From: Styela clava
Lineage: Eukaryota; Chordata; Ascidiacea; Stolidobranchia; Styelidae
Assembly: GCF_964204865.1 (NCBI RefSeq)
Contig: NC_135250.1
Location: 4,836,001-4,900,000 of the forward strand
Length of the DNA: 64,000 nt
Reading direction: 5' to 3'
Numbering within the stretch: position 1 is the stretch's first letter; each line of letters opens with the position of its first letter. This document shows positions 45,716 to 56,507 of the stretch, in pieces. The notes under the pieces are model-generated. The model was not told the origin of the DNA, did not search any database, and was given only the letters and a program-made list of their open reading frames with translations. The translations under genes and the position numbers were made by a program.

Positions 45716-48318
45716 ATGAATCTCTGCATTATAGGAACGCTTTGCTTGTTCATCATTAATATATCTTTGGTTGGAGGAGGTAATTTTTGCATTTTTAAAT
45801 TTTTTTTTATTTTATTTTTTTTTTATTGTGATAAGTAAGCACGAATGGGTGCGATGACCAAGTTGTCGAAGCGTTAGATTTAACTATGTTGGCATCGCAG
45901 ATCCCCACCTCACCCAGTGCGTAATAAAGTGGGAACTCTATGGCGAACCGAATATATATTATTCTTTACCTAATTTTGTTTGCCTACTTTACTTCTAGTT
46001 GTATAAAGGGAATGAAACCTGTGGGCAGGGGGTATATTTACTTGGATAACATAGGTATTCTCGCACTAGTAATGGAAATAAAACTAGGAAAATCGGAATA
46101 AAATTATTGTCTAACCTCAACCTGGTACATACACTACATACCTTGTTGTACCTTGTACCTTGTACCGAGCAGCGAGTACACCGTATAACAATTGGAAATT
46201 TTCTGAGTATTTTTCTGGGTCGTTTCAAATCTAAATACGTATTGTGCGCATTTATGTTCAGGTGGTCATTGTTATACAAAATGGAAGAATGGACGCTGGG
46301 TTTCGGTTGGAGATTGCAACAATCCCAGTGCTGAAGGTAATTTTATATTTCTATTAAATTTCGATTAATCTGAGTGGCGGTGTTAGAGTCGAAGTGTGAT
46401 TGTTGAATTACCAAGAACCTTTAGGTCCAACGTTGAGGAAACGGGATATAAGAATGTATAAACGACTTCTTTCTATAAGGAAATAAATTATAATTACATA
46501 CAGTGATTAATATTTTACAGCAGTGGTGTGCATCTGCGGCCCGCGCGCCAAATGCGGTTCACAAGGAAAAGTTGTGCTACGCACGGAGAAGTGCCAATTT
46601 GGAATGTTGTGAGGCCCGCGAAACGAATTTTTAATAAATTTAATTATAATTAACCAAAATTTTTGTGCATGCATCTACTAGAAAATCTATGTTAATTTGA
46701 ATAAACGTGCGACCCGCAGTTTCACCCGGTTATTTGTATCCGGCCCTCCTGTAATTAAGGCTGCACTCCCCTGTTTTACAGCATTCAGTACAGCGATTGA
46801 TTAAACCCAAATATAGGGAAATTTAAAATAAACAGTCTTGAGAAATTGAGAAAAACATATATTTTTGATTTTTAAACTTCAACTTTTTTATTGAAACACT
46901 TTGGTGAATATGTCTTTAAACTTTGATTAGAAACTTAGTCTAAAAAGCAACTATTCTTTGTAAGTTTGTCGTTTTTTTTTTAAATTCAATATTCGTCTTT
47001 TTGTCTTAGATGGTTTAGATATTTTTTTATTTTAAACTTCTGTGTCAAATCTTTTTCAATGCATTTAGTATACCTGGCTTCCTGTCTCGTGATTTTTCGA
47101 AAGGTTTACTCACTAATTAAATTAGGCCTATTGTGTCTTGGCAATAAAAAATAAACGCTCTCACATTTTACTAACTCGAACTTCAACCTTTATTTATAGA
47201 TGTTCTGGAACAACTGAGAAAAAGTGTCAAAGCAAAAGGTGAACTATTTATCTCATTTTGATTTGAACTAATTTTGAGACTGCTTTCAATATCTTTTACC
47301 AAAAAATCGAATCATAAAAATGTTATAAATTCATTATCACAAGCCAAGAGCATATGGCGTATAAAATTTATTGATTCCACAATTTCTTTAACATGCTCTG
47401 CACATGCATAAGTTGAGTTTACCGGATGTAAATTAAGAATTAGCGTACGGCGATGGCTTATTATGGCTCTAAAATAGTAACGCCGGAAATTTAATTATAT
47501 ATATGTATATATTATTATATAAATATGTACAGATGACCTCAAGACATGGGATAAATCAAGCAACAATTATTATTACAAACTATTTCGAGACCCAGTCAAC
47601 TACGCGACTGCAAAATCAAGTTGTCAAAAGTTAGGAGCCGATCTTGCATCAGTGGGAGTAAGGAATGCTATCGTCCGCAGGTTGGTTGATTATTTTTGGA
47701 AACATCAAGTAGACATATTACTTGGCATATGAATTACTTAGATTTTAAAATACATTAGGATCTCATTAATCATGGCTATATGGAACCACAGTCGGATTTT
47801 TAAAATACCCGGATTCTGAAATTGTAGTCAAATTTACAAAGCTTTCCTAATTAACAGTGTATCGAATTGCATAGCCAAAGCTTTTGTTGTTATTAAATGT
47901 TAAATTTTCTCGGAAATGTCGTCGGAGCCAAAATGTTTTCAACCCAGAATCGTTGAAGTTCGTTGAAGAGCATTTTTAAAATATGATGCCCAAAAGATTA
48001 CCTCAATTTAAAGAATTTTAACTTTTTGATTGAATAATTTGAATATTCATTTTTATTTGCAGCAAAATACTCCAAATGGTAAAGTCAGGAGGAGAAAATA
48101 CTTGGGTTGGCCTGGATGACATTGAACACGAAGGAAGATTTGTTTGGGCTGATGGCCTTATTTCAACAAGAGAGAATACCGATTGGACTGCTGGACAACC
48201 GGACGACTACGGAGAGAATGAAGATTGTGGAGAGTTCAATCGTGACCAAAACTGGAAGTTAAATGATTTCCGATGTTCAGAACGCCAATATTATATTTGC
48301 GAAAAAGGACGATTTTAA
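45716..48318 (+). CDS. Secreted C-type lectin, QPD type (5 exons, 193 aa)
   Basis: Exons 45716-45779, 46262-46336, 47200-47238, 47533-47680 and 48063-48318. Phases are 1, 1, 1, 2 and the total is 582 nt. Exon 1 is a signal peptide (CIIGTLCLFIINISLVGG). Exon 2 is the two-Cys module (GHCYTKWKNGRWVSVGDC). Exon 3 is the 13-residue helical exon DVLEQLRKSVKAK. Exon 4 is the first lectin half (LKTWDKSSNNYYYKLF, SSCQKLGADLASVGV). Exon 5 has WVGLDDI, QPD at residues 154-156, EDC, WKLND and a final YYICEK. All four fold cysteines are present. The lectin exons are closest to those of the stalked lectins at 31653 and 62977, while exons 1-3 match the short minus-strand lectins, so this gene combines modules of both groups. 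Confidence 0.9.
45992..46137. repeat. Partial family M MITE
   Basis: Contains GGTATATTTACTTGGATAAC, AATGGAAATAAAACTAGGAA and CAACCTGGTACATACACTAC; the ends are missing. Intron 1 of the 45716 lectin. Confidence 0.5.
46521..46773. mobile_element. Non-autonomous hAT element, 253 bp, perfect 8-bp target duplication
   Basis: Ends CAGTGGTGTGCATCTGCGGC and GGCTGCACTCCCCTG, flanked by TTTTACAG on both sides. Lies in intron 2 of the 45716 lectin. Confidence 0.85.
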
Positions 48319-48799
48319 ATGACATTAGTGAATGCGATTTCAATTAAAGATTTGTTATAGCGTGAGGTCTACCACGCCATAGCATGTATGTAGTAACGTA
48401 ACTTAAAGTCGGCGGTCAAATCCGGCTCAATAGGTAACTCGATCTGGCCTGCCTGATGTTGCCACAACCAACTATAAAACCACCTTTTTTTTAGCTAAAA
48501 TAAATTGAAATTGATGAGATTGCGATTAAATTTAGTTTTGGCACGAGGCTTATTGTTTTCCACCTTTGCTTTTCAAACACTGTAAATATTGTTCATAAAA
48601 AGTAACTTTTTACGTCACTCTTACATGACCCGCCAGTCTACATGGTCAAAATTTCTGGCCCCTGGTCCAAAAACCTTGCCAACCCCTGAGACGATAACCA
48701 GCGTTGAAAATGAAAATAATCGCAACCTACCTATTCTCAAATCTAATTGATTGTTTGGTTACCAGAACGTCTACATTTCAACAAATAATTTATTTCTTT

Positions 48800-49275
48800 G
48801 TTGGAAGTTTTATCTTCATAATTTTATTCTATATACACAATATTTAATCCCATTTTTATTCATGTTTGTTAAAATCCATCACATTTTTGTAATTAATTTG
48901 TATATATTTGTTTTGTATTGCAGGTTTGATATATAAATTTATGTTTTTCATCTTTCTTGCTTATTTTTTGATTCAATATTTAATCAAATTGATGCGTATA
49001 TATATACAATAAACTATAAGTCTATACATAACTACTTTATATTTTGCATTCCAAATCGGCATATTATTTGTATTCTGATGGAATATGAAAATAAAATTGT
49101 TTTGTATATAAAAGAGAAGCATGTGAAGCATGTCGAAAATCAATCAATAAATCAATCAAATCAGGGAATTCACAAAAACGAGCACAGTGAAAGAAAAAAC
49201 GAGAATAAATTTATGCATTTGTCAAAATGAACAGGACAACAGCAAATTTATTGGTCTACTTGTCAGTAGGGCTGG
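48800..49275. repeat. Lectin 3'-flank repeat, copy 2
   Basis: Collinear with 34750-35260 (TTTGTTTTGTATTGCAGGTT, TAGGGCTGGCCATTTTTGAA at the end). It follows the 45716 lectin as its partner follows the stalked lectin. Confidence 0.6.
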
Positions 49276-49659
49276 CCATTTTTGAATACCTGCTGATTTC
49301 AGAAACGAATCGAATATTGTTTTCTAATCAAATCGAACCTGCGTACTTGGGAAATATGTAATTGTGTGAGACTTTTTTATTTCAATTGGTCCTCCAAACA
49401 CATAAATTACTGAAAACTTAAAATTCATCACTCAAACAGTTCGCTACGTGTTTACATACAAAAAAAACATAATTTACCAATAACTCTCTATAAAATAAGG
49501 AAACAAAATGCATTGTAAAAGTATGACTCTAATAAAAAAAAATTTGGGGAATCCATCTCAACCTTTGGCGGCGAAAAAACAAAGCGGCGGCAATTCGATT
49601 CGATTAAAATGTTACTTGTCAACTTGAGGTTAATACTTTTGAACATTATTGTTAATACA

Positions 49660-49990
49660 AATCAAACATATAGTACTCTTTTACATAATGCAAATATTTA
49701 AATTTAGTTCAAAGATATGTGTCTAGTCATAAATCAAATTTTTCGGTGAGTTATAAACAAATGCAAAAATCCTCAATTTTCTGAATTCAATAACAAAGAA
49801 ATGCAAAATCAATTCACCCGAAAATGATTAAAATGCAAATATTTAATCCATGATTAGATAGATTTGCATAATAACTCATTACAAACCAAATTTTTCAGTG
49901 AGTTATAAACGAGATACATTTAATGCAAAAACACTTCCTTCCTGAATTCAATAAAGATATAAGTAATATTTAAGAAACGAAAAAAACTCA
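49660..49990. repeat. Diverged tandem duplication with octamer-like motifs
   Basis: Two consecutive versions of a roughly 170-bp unit share TTTTTCGGTGAGTTATAAAC / TTTTTCAGTGAGTTATAAAC and TCTGAATTCAATAA / CCTGAATTCAATAA. ATGCAAATATTTAA occurs in both, and a further ATGCAAAT follows near 50010. Confidence 0.6.
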
Positions 49991-50097
49991 AAAATAAATT
50001 TGCATGAAAATGCAAATACTGAATTCCTGCTTTTGTCTAATAACGAAGAACATGAAATGACATTAAAAAAAAAAACTTAAATCGGCATAAAATCTTG

Positions 50098-50153
50098 GCC
50101 CAACCCTAACCTGGTACACACGCTATGTTCCGGTTTACATACAACGGGAGTAC
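50098..50153. repeat. Family M MITE fragment
   Basis: CAACCCTAACCTGGTACACA then TATGTTCCGG and ACAACGGGAGTACC: an end-only fragment. Confidence 0.5.
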
Positions 50154-50206
50154 CAAAATATCAGCCAATCACAAAAGAAATGAGAATAACAACAGAATCA
50201 AGTATT

Positions 50207-53200
50207 TTAAGCACGTGCCTCGCATATATATTTCATGTCTCTGTTGCACGCTACATCGTTCAAATACCATTTATTCTCAGGCCAAAAATGTACACAGTCT
50301 TCGTCACCTCCCGAATTACTTGGCTCTCCTTCATGCCAATCCGTATTAATTGGAGTTGAAATCACGTCATCACCCCAGATGAATTTACCTTCAAATTTGC
50401 CTAAACCAATCCAAGTAAAATCGTTGCCAGCTTTGATCAATGGCATTATTTCTCTGCATCAAAAAAAAACAACAGATTAACATAGTTAACTTATTTCCGT
50501 ACATATACGGATCCACCGACGAGGTAGAGCAGGTAAGGGAAAGTAGATATTTTTGCTTGTGTTCAATGTTGCTTTCTCATCTACACCCTCCTGGTAAGCT
50601 TCATTGCGCGATGTTCTCAGTCAATAGTTAATTAAATATTTTGTATTCCCCCCAAAAAATAATGTATGACTCAAAACTTTGTCTGCTGCGCATCTGATGG
50701 ATAAAAATGGTAACTAAAACTCACAATGCTTATCTCACACAAATGTTACGAATAAATGAAGTCGAAAACATCTTTTGACTCCAGAAAATACGCACTTGCA
50801 CAAAGGCATAAAGCAAGAAAAGCTAATTAGACTCCCGTAAACCCAACTGATAGTTTGAAAATATTCAAGTTTAAATTTTTCAATCACCTGCGGACGGTAG
50901 GGTCTCTAACTCCAGTAGATGCCAGATCCGCCCCTCGTTTCTGGCATTCTGATTTTGCTGTTGCGTAATTGATTAGATCGTTGAATAGTTTGTAATAGAA
51001 ACCGTTGCTTGCTCGGTACCAGCCCTTGAATTCTGTTTAAAACACGAATAAAGAACTATGATATCTAGCTAGATGTTTCTTTCATTGATATTACAAGATA
51101 TTCGTCTTAGCGGTGAGCGCATACTAGATAACCCCCGGTGCTTAGCATTGACCGAGAGGCTTTAAAGCATGGTTGTCCAACCTTTTTGGCCAAAGTGCCA
51201 CATTTAGTTCACGAATGATTGCGCGGGCCACTTGACATGGTTGTTATGTTTTAGTTTTCACCAAAAAAAACTCACATTAAAATTATAAAAAGAATGAAAA
51301 TACAAAGATACAGTAAGGCAAATTTTTTATCACACATGTATATTTCAATGTCAAGTATGACGCCGCTTTCATCCAATAAGTTTGTCATTGTTCGGTGCGA
51401 TGAACGATGCTGCAATGCGAAGCGAATTTTTCATATGACTGTCAGAAATTGGCGATCTCACGGGAGATTTGACAAGGTTCATTCGCGACAAAACTTCCTC
51501 GTACAAGTAGCCTAAGTGCTGTCAAATATTGAGGTCATCAAAACTGCCCCTTTTAGCTTCATGGAAAAAAGACAGAAAGCAGATTGAAATACATGGCATA
51601 CGATAAAAATAAATTCAAACATCTCTTTCCCGCAATAACGCTCACAAAGGGACATAAATAGTCTTTTGATAGCTGGGTGGTGCTTCTCGCGCGTTTGAAT
51701 AACGAGAAATATTTTATTTATCAGATGTTTCAATAATGGCTTGTGAAAAAATTGAGATTCGAATAATACCACGCGGGCCACTCGGAAACCTTCGGCGGGC
51801 CACGGGTTGGACAACCCAGCGTTTAAAGCGTCAGATTTGACAATGTCGGAATCGCAGATTACACAGAGGAATTGTGAAATCTTTGACTTTTAAACTTCTA
51901 TACACCATACGCTCTTCACTTGTGGTAATAAATTTACAACATTTTCATTCGATTTCTTGGTTAAATATATTAAAAACAAACATAAGTCCAATTCAGAATG
52001 AGATAAATAGTTCACCTTTTGCTTTGACACTTTTTCTCAGTTGTCCCAGAACATCTTTAAATAAAGGTTGATCTTTAAATAAAGCCTATACCAGTACCCG
52101 GGTGCCACTGTAATATCAGTGAAACTAGCTAGCAAGATCTTGTTGGAAATACACGATGTTATAAAAGCGTGTTTCTGCCTAACTGAATTCGTTTAAATTC
52201 GGTGTGACAACAAATTTAAATAAAAGTTTTCTTTAGAAATTTTTGCGTTTTTACTCAAAATTTCTGCCAGGACCCCGAACAATGCCGTAAGATTAATAAC
52301 CAAAATATAAAGATTTTCTGCATACGAAAGTCCAAAAACCGAAAACAAAAAACGCGTGTATTGACATTTGTTTATTTCAAGTTAATTTAATGCAGTGCTT
52401 GAACCAGGGATATCGCGAACTTCAAATATCGTTTTTCGTGTTTGTAAGAATATCGAATATAACCCACATATCCAAGCGCCACGGCCGCTAACGTTTTGAT
52501 TTGAAACATTTTACAATTATTTCATTTTTTATCGTAATCGAAGGCAGTCGTGTGTGGCGCGGCAGTAAATTAAAGTTGGCATGAAAGAATTTCAATTATA
52601 GCGCTGACTTGAAGTTCTTATTACTAGGGCTGGAAATTTCAGGTGAAATACTTTAACCGTTAACCAGGTAAAATCAACCGGTTAACCGATAAACCGAATC
52701 GTGACATTTGATGTAATAGTTTACAATGTTAGCTTGTTACGTCACAATGGTTAATAGAAGCAATTTCGTGTGATCTGATCTTATCCCGGTATCGCTCAAA
52801 ATTATTTACGAATCGAGATAATTTCATGATCGCTCTGCTGCAAGAGATATGCAGCGTGCTTCGGACATATGGAAGTATTTTCGTAATAAAACCCGAATCC
52901 GTTAAATGTCATTTATGAGACAAGTTTTCAGTGTGTTCGACATGCAAATTCTACTCTGTGATATCATGAAGGAAAACGTCATCAACTGCGCGCTTGTTGG
53001 ATGACATCAAATATACATATTTTGTAATAAAATCTGGAACAATAAATTTCGCACGGTATCTAATTCTGAACTTATCATTGTCAAATGTTCATAATCAGAA
53101 ATCTTGGTACTTCAATTATTTTTCACATTTATTGGTTCCTTACCAATACAGTTAATGATACTATTTTAAATTAAAAGCCGCAGAAGATAAGTTTGCGATG

Positions 53201-56200
53201 ATGTAATCATTTTTGAAGAAATTGTTCGTTATAAAAAAGATTTCTACTCGAGTCAGTAAACAGTTAAAATAAATCGTAACCGGTAACCATCTAAAATCGG
53301 TTAACCGATTAATCGTTAACCATTCCCAGCCCTACCTATTACACGTCGAAGATGTTTCTGATTGAAAATATTTTACAATTATTATCGTGTATTTCAATTT
53401 TGTCGAGATAGTTTGGGCGGCCTCGGCAATAAATCTAAAAGCAAATTGTGTAAATTATTGTGTACAACCTTTCATTTTGATAGTGATCGAACATAAGAGC
53501 ACATTTTCTCATTTCTTGCAATAAGCAGTTTAAGTTGACGGTATTAATTTATAAACAAAAATAAAATCATAACAGCCGATATGAAAAATCAGCGCCGACT
53601 CGCAATATAAAAGAAGATCTCCGGTCCTAATTCTCTTTTATTGGCCGATGGGAATTTGGGAATAAGGTTTACTCATTTGATAATGACAGTGATCGCGTAA
53701 ATATATTTGCGTTTTACTTAATAAACGTATGGTGTCGTGAGCAATATAAAAACTAAATTTATAATAGCTGCCCTGCCACTAGCCAATCAACTATCTGTCA
53801 TGCCATTAGTCCTCTTTTTCATGTGCGTGTGCTCATTTTCGTACATAACTTTCTCTCTTAGATTTCAACTTTTAACGCATCATCCTCTCACCTCCTCCGA
53901 TCACCGTCCTCCCAATCTCCACGGTCTTCGCTTAAGTAGTCAAATATTACGTCCGAATTTTGTGGGGGCTTGGAACGGATAAATGTATTTTCAGGTAAAA
54001 AGCGTCCGTACTTACGAAATTTTCTACTTGCAAAGGGGCTTAGAACAAATTAATTTTGTTCCAATTACGGAAGCCCCTTCGTAAGTAGAAAATTCTGTGA
54101 GGTACACATGATAAGAAAAGAGAGCAGAGAAATAACAAATGAAAACTACAAATTTTTCATATTCAGAGACTTTCGTAGGCGGAGTTTGTATTTGGCCCTT
54201 TCGTGAAAAAGGTTGCACACCCCTGAGCTAGGCCATCGCGTTCAACTAAATAACACGGGTCGAGTTAACGCCGATTATTAATTACCTTCGGTATCAGTAG
54301 TTTCGCAAGATCCCTCAGATATCAAACGACCGTTCTTCAATTTTCGAATACATAATCCATCTGTGTGATTGAAATAATATTGAATGATAAAAAGGTTAAA
54401 GACGAAACTGTGTATGAAGTCAAAATGTTTTGGGAGGTAGTTCAGTTTTGATAGACGCTACTAGATTTCTAGAACGAAAGCATGTCTTAGGATTGTTTAT
54501 ATATAATCGGACAGAAAGTGGACCGTTTGCAAATCTATTTGTGTTAGTGTGCAGCAAGAATTTTTAATAGGATAGTCATGTTTATTCCTGCTGCAGCATC
54601 CTTGCATTATATGCATACGGATCTAACAGAGGAAGGGTATTGAGAAAGGATAGGGGCAAAAAATACTAATCTACTAACCAACTTATCAATTAATAGGTTT
54701 TGAATTTGTATTACACGTGGATAAAGTGCTGCAAGAACGAAATGTCATATTTCTTAATTTACGCTAAAGTTTTGCTGGTTTTTATAATTCACCGACACAC
54801 GTTAATATGGCATTCGGTGAAAATTTTCTATAATCAACACATTGACATAACAATGGCCATATCTTTCCTTTGACCTTCTGCTTCATATTTGAACATTTCT
54901 CATTATTTTGATAATTGGGATCATAACGTCATATTCATATTGCATTCGTTGTTATCATTTACTGACATTACGGTGGTCGTATCTGTTATCTGACCTTATG
55001 TTTCATATTCCAAGCGTTGCTCATTATTTAGATAATTGGGATTATACCCTCACTCACACACCCTCTGCGTAAGCTTGCTCGGTATTCGACGTTTGACCTG
55101 TATATTCATTGTTTTCGTAATAAACATCACAGAATATATGAGCCTACCGGTCGCCCACGATCGTTTAGGTATCCGTTTGTTTCGCTCCTGACAAGGCCTT
55201 GTACAGCAGCGGCCACTGATATTTAACGACATGTAAGTAACTTCTAGGTTTGAAAGCCCCATACTGGAGCGAACGAGTCTTGGGTAAAGTGGAACGCATA
55301 GGATTTGAACCCAAGATGTGTAACCTGTGATGCCAACACATTTTGGTTCATTGCTCCGACCCAAGACATATTATGAATATTAGTATTTAAACTAAATAGA
55401 ATACTGATCACGTTTTGCGCAGTGGCAAAATTGACCTATCAAAGTTAGTTAGAAAGTTTTGTAATGAAGTGGGCTGCGGTAACCCATCTGGTTAATCTGC
55501 TGGACTTTAACATCGCTGGTTGAAATATCGAGTTGAAATTTCGTGCCCACTCGGGTATAATAAATTGAGTATACCCAATTGCCTATAGGCAATGCCGGAC
55601 TGGATTAAGCTATGATAGCTCTTTAACTTGGTTTACCATACGTCTTGGTTTGGCTGGGACAGTCCCGATTTTGACAAGCTGTCCAGTCCGATAGACCCAA
55701 ATGTCCCGGTCATGTAGTATGGAAGTCATGAATATTTTTTTTATTTGATATCGATACAAAGTATCTTTTTAATCTTAATAAGGCAGTCTATTTATCGCTG
55801 GTTTCCGACTCACTTCCCTACTTCAGTAAGTGAGAGAGAACTATTATATGTCATAATTATTATATGTTCAATTTTCCAATTCATTATCTAATCTTAGCCG
55901 TACTGTCATTAAATTATCCAAAATGCCGAAAAAGAGCGCGTTTTCCAATGATTAGAATATCAATACTATTCATAAGAGTTGTATATACTAAGCCTCGTAA
56001 TTGAACCAAAGGTTTGTCCAATCCTTCGTTTTTTTATATTTATATGGTAAGCCTATCCTTACCCAACAGTGACTGCCTGTGCAGAGCTTTGTTCGGAGTT
56101 ATTGACGTACGAGTACGTATTATATAAAAACAATGAACGACTGTTAACAAAATTGATTTCTATTAAACAAAAAACTGGGTACTTATGTCGTATGTGAACC

Positions 56201-56507
56201 AAGATGGCGGACGCCGGAACGTAGTACGTGTACCAGGTTAGAGTTAGGCCATTGATTTCAGGTACAAATACTACGGCAGTCACTTGATTAGTCCCTGAAC
56301 ACGTAATAGAACTAAAAGAAGGAAAATTGGAATAAAATTATTGCCTAACCTAACCTAACCTGGTACACATACTACGTTCCGGTGTCTGCCACACATACTA
56401 CGGGAGCGCCAAAAAATGAAGGTTATTGTATCATTCAGCTTACCTTGTTTTGCTGAACAGGCTAAAAGTAAAATGGCAATTACAAGAAAAATTAGATATA
56501 ATTTCAT
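50207..56507 (-). CDS. Secreted C-type lectin, EPS type, apparent chimera (5 exons, 189 aa)
   Basis: Exons in transcript order: 56507-56444, 54360-54286, 52054-52016, 51032-50888, 50453-50207. Phases are 1, 1, 1, 2 and the total is 570 nt. Exon 1 is a signal peptide (KLYLIFLVIAILLLACSA). Exon 2 is the two-Cys module (GLCIRKLKNGRLISEGSC). Exon 3 is the helical exon DVLGQLRKSVKAK. Exons 4-5 are the lectin domain: FKGWYRASNGFYYKLF, SECQKRGADLASTGV, WIGLGKFEGKFIW, EPS at residues 151-153, EDC, WYLND and a final YICEARA. EPS replaces EPN; the ascidian lectin TC14 also has EPS and binds galactose. Exons 1-2 belong to the duplicated block shared with the 21136 gene, whereas exons 3-5 are of another lineage. 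The 2.2-kb intron 2 contains an hAT-like insert, so transcript evidence should confirm the join. Confidence 0.78.
51168..51820. mobile_element. Non-autonomous hAT-like element, about 650 bp
   Basis: Ends CATGGTTGTCCAACC and GGTTGGACAACCCAGC. Flanks CTTTAAAG / GTTTAAAG, an 8-bp target duplication with one mismatch. Internal GCGGGCCAC near both ends. It lies in intron 3 of the 50207 lectin. A 100-codon minus-strand frame inside has no recognised domain. Confidence 0.75.
52625..53334. mobile_element. Foldback hAT-like element, about 710 bp
   Basis: Ends TAGGGCTGGAAATTTC and ATTCCCAGCCCTA. Inner inverted matches TTAACCGTTAACCAGGTAAA and TCGGTTAACCGATTAATCGT. Flanks CTTATTAC and CCTATTAC resemble an 8-bp duplication. 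In intron 2 of the 50207 lectin. No intact coding frame. Confidence 0.75.
56176..56410. repeat. Foldback MITE family M, copy in block B
   Basis: TATGTCGTATGTGAACCAAG with GCGGACGCCGGAACG at the left and CTACGTTCCGGTGTCTGCCA then CTACGGGAGCGCC at the right. Orthologous to the block A copy at 25054. Confidence 0.85.

Noticed and set aside
55290-55375. Functional tRNA gene on the minus strand near a GGGTTCAAATCC box
   Set aside because: The B box is good but no complete acceptor stem or anticodon arm can be folded by eye; more likely a SINE head.
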